Source: Anoplopoma fimbria (taxonomy: Eukaryota; Chordata; Actinopteri; Perciformes; Anoplopomatidae). From it: a stretch of DNA of 64,000 nucleotides. The translations under genes and the position numbers were made by a program. The notes beneath the pieces are model-generated. The model made no database searches. It was not told the origin of the DNA and saw nothing but the letters and a program-made list of their open reading frames with translations. Shown here piece after piece: positions 22,118 to 34,138 of this stretch (within the stretch, counting starts at the first letter, position 1; every line of letters begins with the position of its first letter). The stretch is taken from positions 31,277,676-31,341,675 of the forward strand of contig NC_072450.1 in assembly GCF_027596085.1 (NCBI RefSeq), given 5' to 3'.

Positions 22118-25100
22118 GGTGACCTATTTTATTTTAATGATGGATGAGTTAATTGGGCAATTAACTCAATAACAGGTGTCCATAATTGCCCAATGCTTCG
22201 GAGACTACGGCTTAAAAAGCTGCTTTGTCCATATATAGCTTGATGGACATAGCTGTTCATTAATTCTCAACACTGTAAAAACCACAAGTGTTTGACGCTG
22301 GGAGTTCCCACACACCATGACATTTTATTACTGTAGACAAAGTATTTGCATCATTTACTAACGCAAAAGTACCAATGAGTTAGTGTTTATATGTCTCAGT
22401 AAAAGTATAGTATCATCAGCAAAATGTAATAAAAATATCAAAAAAGTACTAATCATGCAAACATTTGGCCCCTGAAGTTCTAGAATTGGTAGTATTTGAT
22501 TTTAAACTACTGTCTAGGCAATACAAGTCGGTAGTTTAGTAACACGATAAATCTGACAAGCCATCAGATGATTAATGGGGTAAGTTAGAAGGCAAAGCAA
22601 AATCATTTGTATTATTATTATTTATTTTTTGTATATACTTTTGTCTAATCTTTGTGAAACAATTGATATCTTTACCTGTTTGGTTCTGGGACAGTTATTT
22701 GAATGACATCATTAGAGAAGCTTTGTGAAGAAATTACTCTTTGGTGGACAAGTACTCATAGACAAGTACTACATGCAAACTGCATTTTGTAAGGTTTCAC
22801 AAGCCAAACAGGTAGTGAGTGGATTTAGTACATTGGGGACCCTAGGCAGACCCAGCAGTGGGGCCTCCCTGTGCCTTTCCCTAGTTCATAATGGTTTGTG
22901 GCTGCAACTCGACCAGCAAGTGGTGGAAAGTCGCTTAGTACTTTTACTCAACTCTACAATTTTTAAGGTAAATTTCCAGTGTTCAGGTATTAATCTGACC
23001 ACTATGACACCATTACACATAAGAGGGAAATATTGTCTTTTTACCACTATACCCTAAATACAATACACTATATGCGGCACAACAATGGGATTCATGCTAA
23101 AATTCAATTAACATATTTCAAAAAAATGTGAAGGTAAAGGAAAAAATACTAACATTTCATATGTTTATTTGGCTCATATTGGAATATAAATACATTGTAA
23201 ATATGCTTATATTTATAGCTAATAAGGGCCCTAGGGCCTCAAGGCAGTAGCCTACTGTGCTTTAAGTCCCCAGACCACAACATTAATGTTTTACATCATA
23301 AGCTGATGATATTTATACGTTCTTCAAATACCTAATGGAGTAAAACATACAATATTTCAGTTTGAAATGTAGTAGAGTAGAGATATACGGTGGCATAAAA
23401 CAGAAAATAGTCAGGTAAGTATCTTTCAAATTTTACCTAACCACATACTACGTAAATGTAGTTACTTTCCATCAATGGATGTTAAACATTAAAAAATTAC
23501 TCAACACCTCCATTCCTCTTGACGAAATACATAATTTATTTTCATGACGTGAAGGAGAAAGTGTTAGTAATAGCCTGGATGGACTGACAAAGAGAGGGAG
23601 GCAGATGAGGTGTTCAGAGTCTTGTTGAAACCAAGATGAACCCAGCTCTGCCACCGATGTCTCAGCAACGCATAGGTAATGGCATGAAAGCGTCTGTGGC
23701 AAGAGGTTTTCGTGAATGTGTAGCTCTCATTGGAATATGTCACAAACATTCAGCTGCTTTGAAGAAGAAAGCAAATGAAAGAGGAGATACGCCTCGCTCC
23801 TCAAAGCTTTCATTCCAATCGTAGAGTAAAAAAGGCTTTCTTTTTCTCCGTCTGAAAACAAGAAGAAGATATGATTCTTATTAGACCCTGTCAAACCCCA
23901 TAACAGCAGCAGTTGTAATATATTTTGGCTCCTGAGCTACCACATCACCGAATCTGTGATTGGTTCCTGATATTTTCTGGTAATTGAGCAATTTGATGAA
24001 AGGCATTTCGCTTTTTAGAACAGCATTTAGCGTATTCATGGAAGTTGCAAAGTCATTTATAGCATTTTTGGCAGTCAATGTGCAGTCATGACAGTGTATT
24101 CATAAAGAGAGATGCAAACTGTTCTGTGTGTAGTGTCTGGAAAACTTGTGTGAACAACAGAGAGAAAAAAAGAGGAATGCAGGAGGCTAGAAAAGAGTGG
24201 AAATGTGGCCCTGACAGCAACTCATCAGTGCAAAACAGGGGTTCAAAAAATAGCAAAATTCACTGAATCATGAGAGAAATCCTCTAAAGTCAAAATAAAT
24301 AAAGATGCTCAATCCAATACTAATAAATATTCAGTGTAATGTTTCTTTCTGATGTGAATACCTTTTCTGTGTAAGGCAAGATTAAATGCTTCTTCGAAAT
24401 AATGAATACCCCTCCTGCTGCACAGATGAGTGCATATTTGAAAATGGAGCAATAGCTGGTGTCTTTCCCTGAAATACTGAAATAGATGAATGGATTTCTA
24501 AGAACAGATACACGTTTCAGAGTGCTGGTTGCTACTTTAAATAATGATAACATTTCCCAAAACATTCTCTCATCTGGTTATGCATAACATTGATGCAAAC
24601 TAGTCTGTGTATGTTGTATTCGCTGTTTTATATTGTAAAAAAAAAAAAGTTTTTTAATGTGTAATCTGTTGGGATGAAACAAAACAGAACCATGCAGTGA
24701 TGTCATTTTGAAATAATTTGATGAATAGACAATGAGCACTAAAGATGAAGAAGAAATAGGTGCAGTGAAGAGGTCACACATTTGTCCTGTAATTTGTTTG
24801 CATCAACATCATAGCCCGGCAGCAGATGTGTGAGTGGTGAGGGTTTTTTTGGGGACTAAAATAACACGATTAAGGATGTTGTGGGTCTCTGTATGAAAAA
24901 TAACCACGAGTTTGTGTGAGTTTCTGCCATCCTTCCCCTCCCCCTAGGCCGTGCTGCCTCTGTGCCTGGTAGACTGTTATTAAATCTATGTGTGGTAACA
25001 CAGCCTTGGGTACGTTTGATTCGTCTGTTTTTTTCTTTCCTCTCACCCTTGCCCTGTCGGCCCACCACTGACCTTTCATCGCAGCCTCGAGTCAGTGTAA

Positions 25101-25481
25101 AAAGTGCTGCGGGCTGACAGGAAGTGCTGTCTTCGCAGCTCCCTACCCTCCGCCGAAAAATGTCATAGCGTAGTACAAACAAGTTCTAATGACCTATAAT
25201 AAACCACATTTATTTGGCACTCACAAGCGTTGACTAAAATGTGAGCGGGCTGAAAGCCCTGCGAAGGACTAATGAAAATGAGCTGTAAAAAACAACTAAA
25301 AGGGCCATTACATGAGATAATCTAGATTAACCGTACTAGATCGGCGACCCATAAAAACTGCCACAACAGAGACAGAATCAGCACACCTTAAGCCAATCTA
25401 TATCAGCCTGAAAATTAAACTAAGGACTAGTTCAATTAGCTGTTATGTGAATGCCGCTTCATAAAATGTTTATTAAATGCC
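22118..25481. other. Non-coding stretch, no gene supported
   Basis: Apart from the palindromes at its start, no structure is assigned. 25190-25340 is a single-copy-looking block. Reading frames are short and unsupported. Confidence 0.4.
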
Positions 25482-25770
25482 TCAGTTTGGTTTATTGCCA
25501 AATACCTGCAAAACATTCCCATCAGCCTTAGCTGTAATGGTCTTAATGGTCAATGCTAATTAGCACACGTTAGCAGGCGAACAAGCTTAGCAGAGATAGC
25601 AAACATGGTAAACATTACACCTGCTAAACACCAGCATTTTAGCATGTTGTGGGTGCATGTCAGCATGCAGCATGTTAGCATGGTGGTGTGAGTATCCAGC
25701 TCAAAGCACTGCTGTGTCTAGGTACAGTTTAACAGAGGAACTACCATTCCTGTACACTCTTAGTTTTGTT
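25482..25770 (+). repeat. Interspersed repeat with GTTAGCATGCTA motifs, copy 2
   Basis: Has GTTTGGTTTATTGCCAAATACCTGC, CATCAGCCTTAGCTG, GCTAATTAGCACACGTTAGC, CCTGCTAAACACCAGCAT and CAGCTCAAAGCACTGCTGTG in the same order as copies 1 and 3. It covers the central and right portions of the family. Confidence 0.8.
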
Positions 25771-26410
25771 TTAATAGCTTCCTGTAATTCAGGTTATTCA
25801 AATTACATTTTTGACAGTTAGTTTAGAGAAGATGTAACAGTTAACCAATTCATATATCTCAGCATTTCCCCCAATATCACTACTCAGAAACTATTAATTC
25901 TACCACTATTACTGTTTCTCGTACACTGCTGTGTCTTTGTACAAGTACGGCTGGAGGGAATACTCCATTCACTTCTGCAACTGCAACTACACTATCTACT
26001 ACTAACTGTGTAACTTTCATTTGCCGTATTAGCCGTTGCTAATTTGTCCCAGAAAGCTGAGTCAAGACAGTGTCTTGTATATCTTCATGCAATAAACTTA
26101 GTAGGACTTTTAAATAGTTATTGACAAAATAATTCAGGCTTAAATGAACAGTACTGGTGCCTTTGGATAAAATGGTGCAAACCACCCACCAGATCAAAGG
26201 GGCTATCCAATTGTCAGCCGTCACAAAAGCAATTTGTGATGTTACACAGATTGTAGAACCCTCTGAGGCCATGCTTTTCAAATGTCTTGATACATAACCA
26301 ACAATTTTGAATTGTTCAATATCTTGTTAGGCATACGAGAACCTCTATACAGTATCTAAATCTTTTCCTGAACTTTATTAGGGTAGTTCATACTGGTACA
26401 TACAGTACAT
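25771..26410. other. Non-coding stretch
   Basis: Nothing recognised. Confidence 0.4.
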
Positions 26411-26585
26411 GAAATTTGACCTCTGCATTTAACCCTAAGCTTTTTGGAGCAGTGGACTGCTGTAAATCACAACTTGGGGCTCAGTGTCTGATACTTGACA
26501 CCTGGAGAGTAGTTGATGGGGATCCGACCGCCAACCTTGTGGTCAAAAGGAGGACCAGCTGTACCCGATGAGCCACCGCCAGCCC
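26411..26585 (-). mobile_element. Degraded tRNA-derived SINE-like repeat
   Basis: Read on the minus strand from about 26585, it has a head with A-box-like TGGCTCATCGGGTAC (complement of 26561-26575) and B-box-like GGTCGGATCCCC (complement of about 26518-26529), then the GAGCCCCAAGTTGTG portion, CAGTCCACTGCTCC and TTAAATGCAGAGGTCAAATT. This order matches a common fish element with a GAGCAGTGG/GCATTTAACC body. Both boxes deviate from consensus. Confidence 0.6.
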
Positions 26586-28188
26586 CTCCTTTCTCAGACT
26601 TTCTGTGTAGTGTTCGTACTGGGTCAGACAGGGTCAACCTGCATACTAACACACATTACATTATGAAGTTTCACACATCGAATAGGGAACTAATTAGCGC
26701 AGAGATGCTGCTGAAACTTCACGCACAGAGGGGATGTTTGTTACCAAAATAAAAGCTGCAATAACAGCACCGCTTCGTCATTGCAGATCATTGCTGATCT
26801 GCGAAAAGGCAGAACTTCCAGCACCTGGTCAAATAACCGCTTTAGTCTTATTGATCAAAAACCCTAGAGATGTACTATAAGGTTGTTTTTTTTGTATGGG
26901 GTTGTAGCAATTGTACCTATTGACCCTCTAAAAAGGTGCTGATTGGAGTTGCTTGATCTCCTTACTGATCTCCTCCTTGTTCTGTAATGGCAGGATCACC
27001 ATTACAAGGGGCCATGAGGGAAAACCCCTAATGACCCTTTTGATTTTAGTCTAGACTTTGGAGAAGCAAAAGTGGCTGTACGTGAAGATGTGAGCTTAGG
27101 ACTCTGCTTTGTGGAGGATTAAAAGTTCTGTGATATAGCCAGGGGCAGCCTACTCAATGAAATTGTAAAAATCTATTCCAACATGCCCAGGTAACCTGTG
27201 GAAGTAGCACTGATGTAGTTGGATATTTTGAGTCTTGTTTAAAGCCCAAACTGTGTCCAACTTGTACAGGAGAGGAGGTGTTTTTAAAGTAGTTGGCGGA
27301 CTTTCTGTACTGTAAATAAAAAGAGGAACATCTACAGCTGTCTGAAAGAGTATGCCTGTAAAAGCTTCTTCTCTGTTCAGATAGAGCTGCCACGACCTTT
27401 GCAGACTAAGCTCATCCTAAAGAGACATACACAAACACTTGTGAGATGAATAAATGAAACCCCCTCCTGCCCATTCTATCCCCATCTGCAAAGCATATTT
27501 TGAGGGTGCTAAGACTATTATGAAAACTCTGTTTAGCATAAAGATGTATTTTTTCTATGAAGACATGTGAAACAGAACTTCACTGGGAAAAGAGAAAAAA
27601 GAAAACGTACTCTACAGATCAGATAAAATAAATGATTTTACTGCTAAAGGATCATCACAAATTATGATTCTCTGCACAGCAGGAGAAAATACAGTCAGGA
27701 AATGCAGATAACTGGAATGCATTTGCTGCGTGCATTAGCGAATAAAGAGCAGATTAACAGAGTAACTAAGTGACACAGTGAAGCGCTCAGAGAGCTTGGC
27801 AGGAACACACAATTATGAAAAGGCTGTACAGTTGGAGCAAAACATGTCAAAATCCATACTGTTGCTCTGTAATGAAATGTGGTTAGTGGAATAATACCTG
27901 CTCTGACCGCTTTAATATACAGTGCTACAGTATGTTGCCTGAATTAACATTCCCATGCCTTCCTGTCACCACTACTCTGCTCTTGCCACAACAGCTTGGT
28001 CCTGTGGAAAAAAGAGAAGATTAATTCATAAGATCACATACAAAGGGTTACGCAATAAAGGCAGCATGTTAACAATAAAATGTCATTTATTACACAGACA
28101 CACTGCAATAAATGCTACCTCAGTCTTTAACCCTCATTTATTGTTGTGTGTGTCAGCGAAGTTGATTTAACTTCATGGCTAAATTTGA
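26586..28188. other. Non-coding stretch
   Basis: No gene, RNA or repeat recognised. Confidence 0.4.

Positions 28189-28216
<28 letters not shown>
28189..28216. repeat. (GT)n microsatellite
   Basis: Fourteen GT units. Confidence 0.95.
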
Positions 28217-28219
<3 letters not shown>

Positions 28220-29160
28220 CAGTTGCTCTGCCCAGTGATCCACTACTTAAGCAGCGAGTCCAGCAATATGTGGAAATTAATTAGGCGACATTTTTTAACA
28301 TAATGTTACCTAATCTTATTTGCTGTAGAGCAGTGAGGCTGGAGATGTTTTGGTGTTCTTCCAAAATACAATTAACCTTTGATTTGCAGAGAAAACCATC
28401 TTTTGCAGTGAATATAGACCGCATGCATAAATAAACCCTGCATGACTTTGGAAATGATTCTTTAAAATGTGACTTCAATAGCCCCCTTGAGACTGTCAAA
28501 ATACATCCAAAAACATATTAAACTTCATGCCATCAGTTAATTATATATATACTATCAGCAAGATGAAGCAGCAGCAAAGAATTACACTAATGTGATACAT
28601 TTTTGTCATGCCAAGTTTGCCAGGATCTATCAGAAGACCTACACCATCTCAATCTGATCAGCCAGCCCAGCTGTTGGACTAACTATGGACCTTGATAAAC
28701 ATTCTATAAACTGATTTACCAGGTTTATCAATTCATAGATTGGTAATAGATTTCTTTCATAGTATTTCATTTCATTTGTTTACTACACCAGAGTTCAGTC
28801 ACATTTTCCAAATATTTCCATATTTCACTGTGTTTATCATGATATAGTTTGTAGTTCATTATCAAATATTATCCTTAAACATAACGGAGCTGTATGTAGT
28901 CTCTTTTTTTGCTTGGTAAGAAATCTCTGATATGGAGAAAGATCACTGCAGCGTGACACTGTGTCACTGTGGCAATGTCAGTCAATCAGCACGTTGTCAT
29001 TCCCATGATGTCAAATACGGACGCTTCATCCCGCCAAAGGCATCAAGTAACTACAATATAAACCCGTTCGCATCATTATAAGTTGCTCATAGAAAAAGTA
29101 TTTGCAAAATTTTCATAAACACCGTTAAAAAAAACAACAGGGTCAGATGTTGGGCGTTGG
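28217..29160. other. Non-coding stretch
   Basis: Nothing recognised. Confidence 0.4.
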
Positions 29161-29310
29161 ATAGGTCAACCATACACAGGACTTTCACCCAGAAGACCAG
29201 TGTTTGAGACTGTTACTTGTGTCCCAAAGTGAGGTTGGTGATATTTTTTCCTCACTTATTGCACATTCCCAAACCTAACTAAGTGGTTTGGTTGCCTTAA
29301 CCTTAGCATT
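29161..29310 (+). repeat. Repeat family 'ACACAGGACTTTCACCCAGG', copy
   Basis: TACACAGGACTTTCACCCAG, CTTGTGTCCCAAAGTGAGG and CCAAACCTAACTAAGTGGTT followed by TTGCCTTAACCTTAGC, in the family order. A T-run follows at 29308-29326. Confidence 0.7.
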
Positions 29311-29418
29311 TTTTTTTTTTTTTTTTATTCACAACGTTAATCTAGTGTTTACTGCCACTGTGGGTTGGGCTACCCTGTGAATTTAAAAAGTGACGCCAAG
29401 GGGTCTGACACAGACAGC

Positions 29419-29467
29419 TTCTCATTCCAGCTCTTCTTACACTGGGTAAGAAGAGCTGGAATGAGAA
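29419..29467. repeat. Perfect 22-bp hairpin with 5-bp loop
   Basis: 29419-29440 and 29446-29467 are exact reverse complements (22/22) around the loop ACTGG. Confidence 0.97.
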
Positions 29468-29501
29468 CCTGTTGGTTCAATCGGTCCCCCTCTTTGGGCC
29501 T

Positions 29502-29835
29502 GACCGAAACATCTCAACCAGCATTGGATGGATTACCATGAAATGTTGCACAGAAATTGATGGTCCCCAGAGGATGAAGCCTACTGTCTTCGTCCCTCTC
29601 AGAGTGAATTGTAAAATCTTTGGTGATCCTTGAACCTTTCATTTAGCGCTACCATCGAGTCAAAATAAGAATCTGTCCAATACTTTGGTTTATGACCAAA
29701 TACCTGCGAAACTAATGACATTCCTAATCAGCCTCAGCTGCACTTTGTGTGTGGTGCTAATTGGGAGACATTAGCATGGTAACACTTGAAACTAAGAGGG
29801 TGAACATGATTAAGATTGTACCTGATAAACATAAT
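29502..29835 (+). repeat. Interspersed repeat with GTTAGCATGCTA motifs, copy 3
   Basis: CAACCAGCATTGGATGGATT, GGTCCCCAGAGGATGAAGCC, GTCCAATACTTTGGTTTATG and CTAATTGGGAGACATTAGCA are in family order. It covers the left and central portion and stops before the AGCTCAAAGCACC block. Confidence 0.8.
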
Positions 29836-31228
29836 TATTTTACAGTTTGTTTTGGCAGTTTAGCTGGACAGGAAACCGGGGAGAGAGGGTATGACATGCA
29901 ACAGAGGCTGCAAGAGCATATATAAGAGATGTATATACCTCTCCACAAGATGTGGTGTGATGCCTGTTCACACTTCAGAGCTCGCCCATCATTTCGTTCT
30001 CCTATATTTCACCCCTTGTCTCATTTTTCCACAGTTTCCATTGACCCCTTTTACAGCCAGTAATACCTGCAGGTTTCCACCAGCTCCAGCGTCTGAACAA
30101 ACAGACCCTCCCCCTTCTATCGCCCCACAGGCCACTACAGAGAGAGAGATATGGCATGTCAGATCGTCAGGCAAAGAACCAATGTTGTGGCTTCTATCAT
30201 CAAGAAAAGAAAACACACTCGAGGCCTTTGAGGCTGACAGAGTACCGTACTGAGACCGAGGGAAATCTCACAGAAAGAAAGGGGCAGAATAAGCAGAATG
30301 ATGTCTCATGGGCTGAATGGCAAGAAAAAAAAAAAAGCTCTGCAGAAACAAATTATATCATCAACCTATTAAAAAACATGGTAGTTCTTCAAATTTTTCT
30401 TTAATTAAATCACAGAGCTGACAGTGATTTCAAACAAATAACAGACAAAAAAATAAAAAGCAGTGGAATAATTGAATAGTTTGACTGCATAATTAGACAT
30501 TATTCATACAAAATATATGCATTTGAAATAATTGGCTTAAGCAGAGGCAGTGAAACACATGGATGGTTTGTGAAACAAAGCTTTAACTTTCTTGATGTAC
30601 TTTCCCCTCAGATGGCTACATGCCTGGCCTATACAATTGTATTTGACATGAGACAGCATAATGGATAGGCCTCTTCTGAACTGCATTCCTTTGGCTTAGC
30701 AAATGTATTTTTAATAGTCCATTACGCTTCCCATATTGAATTGTGCGTGCTCTAACATCTTTATTCTGGGAAAGACGCAGAGTGTGCAGGACACCGCAGG
30801 GAAAACATGGACAAAGGGGTGAGGACATTCCTGTTCAGGTCCAGGTGCTTTAGTTTCCTGAAATTGTGTTTCACAAGACAAAGTGATCAAACATAAATAT
30901 TTGGACATTAATTGTATTGATTACTCAACTGTTGTTCCAGTTTTAATCCTGTGTACCTGTGTTATCTGTTAATTCATCTCTTGTTATATGCCAAATAAAA
31001 AAAAATCTGTATCAGAGTTTTCTTTTTACATCAGAATGCCCATCACATTTCCTGTCTTTTTTCTCTCTCTGCAAAACGGTTTCAAATGTGTGATGACTCG
31101 TCCTGCACTCAAGGGCGTTTATAAAAATTCACCCGATCAAATCAGACTTTGGTCGATAACTACACCACAGTGGTCATATAAATACCATCTCCATTGAAAT
31201 TATGTGTCGCCAACACGGAAACTATTTA
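29836..31228. other. Non-coding stretch
   Basis: A 120-codon open frame at 29891-30253 has no recognisable domain or context. No gene supported. Confidence 0.4.
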
Positions 31229-31346
31229 CTGTTAGGTTTAGGTTAAAAAAAAAAACCCAATAGATTTAGAAAAACCATCATGGTTGGGCTTAAAATAACT
31301 AGGCAAACTTATGTTTAGGCAACAAAACTAAAGTTAGGTTTAGGCT
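31229..31346 (-). repeat. Fragment of the GGTTAGGTTTAGGCAACAAA repeat family
   Basis: CTGTTAGGTTTAGGTTAAA, then GGTTGGGCTTAAAATAACTA and GTTTAGGCAACAAAACTAAA match the inverted copy at 60774-61016. Confidence 0.6.
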
Positions 31347-33076
31347 TCTTTGCCCCATCCATCTCCCCTGTTGCCCAAAGTAAGTAGTCTTTATCAATGT
31401 TTATATATTCAGGTGGATGTGTGTAATTTATGGGTCTACTACGAAAAAAGGATCCAAATTGACTTTTTTTTTGTTATTTTGACACCACCACGTAATGTGT
31501 TGTTAAAGGGTCGTGGTCATTTTCTGGGAGATCAGGTTGATTGTAGTAGCTAACCGAGCAATGTTGAGAGAAAAAGAGATGTGTGATTGGATATCAGTGA
31601 CCAAAAACTCTTTTTTCATTCCTAAAACAATGTAACCTTCCAGATGGTACATGGAGAGCAGGTAGCTCTGAGTATAAAGTGTCCCTTTGGGTCTCTCTTT
31701 TGTCCTCTTCCTGATCAGGTGGGGGAGGTGTGTGTGGGGACCCAACACTCCTATGTAGCTACGTATCGCACTTAACTCTAAGCCCACCCACTTTTTAGCG
31801 GTCCAATCATATGCAAAGGATTTTACTTAAATACCTCTTTTAACTGTACACCCCTCAAACATTACGCTTCACTGGAATATACGTCACAGCACAGAAAACC
31901 CTCTTAACTTCCACTTCAGTGGGGCTTTAAATAGATTGAGGAGCTATGTTTCTGAAGGGTGAGCCCAAAGGACACCTACGTCATTAAGACACTTAATTGA
32001 ATTTGTCCTCAACATTGTGAGGAGGCAAATTTTATCTATACACATTGTGAAATACAGTCAAATTCTGAGGCTGCAGTTTGGAATGTTTTCTCATGTTAGT
32101 GACGTGGACAAAATAGTAGAGCCACAACCAAAACCACTGACAAAAAACTCAATTCAACATTTTGGCTAATATGGTCTGCTGTACAACCTGGTATTAATAA
32201 CTCATCCAAAGCACCCAGAGAGACAATGAGGGGCAATGATTTGAGTGTAAGATTGCTTCAGTATGATTTAAGTATATGTCTTATTCTTAAATTCGTCTCT
32301 CACATTTCGAACATTATTGTTGGGTACTGGTTTTCACTGGTCACTGTGCTCTGTAGGATGATTTTATGAAGGTATTTAGAGTCAGGACCTTGCCAGTTAC
32401 CTGATGGCAGACTGGAAGCTGAATGAGTCATTGTGGAGAGTCTTGAATCATCCCTGCACACAGTTTGCGCTGAGCACCGTTATTCTCGGCCTCTCAATGG
32501 GGTTTTGTGTCAGCACTCCAAGTATGCCCATGCCTACTTTAGTGTTCAACTTGTACATTTTCTTTATGCATATTCCTGCACAAACTGTTACAGCTCTTCC
32601 ACTTTAAAACTGATATATTTTACATAATTTATCATATTTTCTATTGATATTTTTTTTGTTCTATCATATATTATGTCTCTTGTCTTTTGCGGTGTTGATT
32701 GTAATGCATCAAATCACCAAGACATATTCCTTCTATTTGCAAAGCTTCACATTCAACAGTTTCTGATTATGTATTTGTATCTCTGTGAAATGCCGTCCAG
32801 TCAGCTACTTCAATTTGTGAATTTGCATTTACCTGCAGCAGAAGCCTGGGCTCTGTAGTGGAAGCAATCTGAGTAAATATGTGAGTTTCTTTTCTCTTGG
32901 CTCAGTCGATTACAGTACCTTTAGTTATTTAAGTTAAAACAATGAACATTGAATGTACCAGCTGAATTGGAAAACCCCTGAATGTGCTGAATTGACCAGA
33001 GGTGCATTTAATGATTCAACTTTTATTTTTACTTATATGTTTTTTTAGTATTTTAAAAGTTGCAGTATTCAAGTTG
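31347..33076. other. Non-coding stretch
   Basis: No gene, RNA or recognisable repeat up to the LTR element. Confidence 0.4.
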
Positions 33077-33564
33077 TGTTGAGGAAAATCTATCTGATAA
33101 AGGTTGTATGAAGTCAGTGTGGGGGTCAAAGGACCCCCAGAGGTGGGATATGTTGAGGAAAATCTATTTGGTATACAACTTTATAGACATATATAGAACT
33201 TGTTATGTTGAACCCCAGTAATCTGGTTGTTAAGATCATCTGTGGAAATGAGTTGACTGGCCAAGAACAAGTTGTTATTCGTTGCAATTCCCATACACAG
33301 AGGCAACGTCGTGCCAGGAAATAAGAACAACATGTCCGGTAGAAGGATAAGTTGTGCTGCCAAAAAGGTTATCGTGACATTTAAGAACTTGATGTGTTTT
33401 GTTATGGTCCACTTGGCATGATGTGATTGGCTGGTGGGATGACCACAAAGGTATATAAGATATGATGAAAGGATGAACGTGTTGAATTTTGTTGTAAGCT
33501 CGTCTGCAATAAAATATCCCTGCTGGTTGCAAACTCCAAGATCTGCGTCTCTGCGTCTCTCACA
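33077..33564 (+). mobile_element. Collapsed LTR retroelement: LTR start, polypurine-like tract, full LTR
   Basis: 33151-33564 has the anatomy of a 414-bp LTR. It begins TGTTGAGG and ends CACA, with a CCAAT box in inverted form (ATTGG at 33426-33430), TATATAAG at 33452-33459, AATAAA at 33508-33513 and a 50-bp U5-like end. The same start, TGTTGAGGAAAATCTAT, also occurs at 33077, and between the two starts lies AGAGGTGGGATA immediately before the full LTR, in the position of a 3' polypurine tract. GTTG precedes 33077 (33073-33076) and follows 33564 (33565-33568), a 4-bp duplication. I infer an endogenous retrovirus-like provirus whose interior and most of the 5' LTR have been deleted. No coding sequence remains. 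Class is uncertain. Confidence 0.7.
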
Positions 33565-33568
33565 GTTG

Positions 33569-34039
33569 CAAGTCAACTGTTGTCATTTAGAAAAAAATAA
33601 AAAAGTATATGTACAGGTTGCTCTTCAGTTATATTTACGATCCATCTACTTATTTACAAATTCACCTAAACACAGCAGTTTGAATTTGGATAATTCATAA
33701 CATTATTAACTGATTATTTCCGAAAATATTATTAATGATTCAAAAAATACCAGGCTTTAGCTTATTAAAACTCAATCATAACCCTACAAACGACCGGAGC
33801 ATATTTTTTTTTCTGACTGCTTTCATATGTGATTGTCACAAAAAATGTAAGATTTTGATTATCATGGCCAAGGGTTAGGGTTCACAATAACACTATCAGC
33901 ATGATATGTATAAATAGTGTGACCATAACTGTATAAAAAACCAGGTTCAGGAATATTATTTTTATATGTGTGTATTTTTAACATATTATGTATATATTTT
34001 TAAATGTTCTGTTTGTTTGTTTTGTTTGCTCCTTTGTGT
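33569..34039. other. Non-coding stretch
   Basis: AT-rich; nothing recognised before the LINE/SINE tail. Confidence 0.4.
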
Positions 34040-34138
34040 TCTTTTTTTGTTTTGTTTGTCTTCGCCCTATGTAAAGCGTCTTTGGGTATCTAGAAAAGCG
34101 CTATATAAAATTAAAGTATTATTATTATTATTATTATG
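34040..34138 (+). mobile_element. 3' tail of a LINE or SINE ending in (ATT)n
   Basis: ATGTAAAGCGTCTTTGGGTA followed by AAAAGCGCTATATAAAATTA and an (ATT)n tract (34118-34137). This is the tail type shared by fish LINEs and the SINEs they mobilise, and it resembles the tail of the 16.8-kb SINE. The body upstream is too diverged to classify. Confidence 0.65.

Noticed and set aside
29891..30253. 120-codon plus-strand frame
   Set aside because: No domain, no conserved-looking motif, and it overlaps an equally long antisense frame; treated as chance.
33126..33139. GGGGTC...GACCCC as a separate regulatory palindrome
   Set aside because: It lies within the internal remnant of the collapsed LTR element and is only 6 bp per arm.
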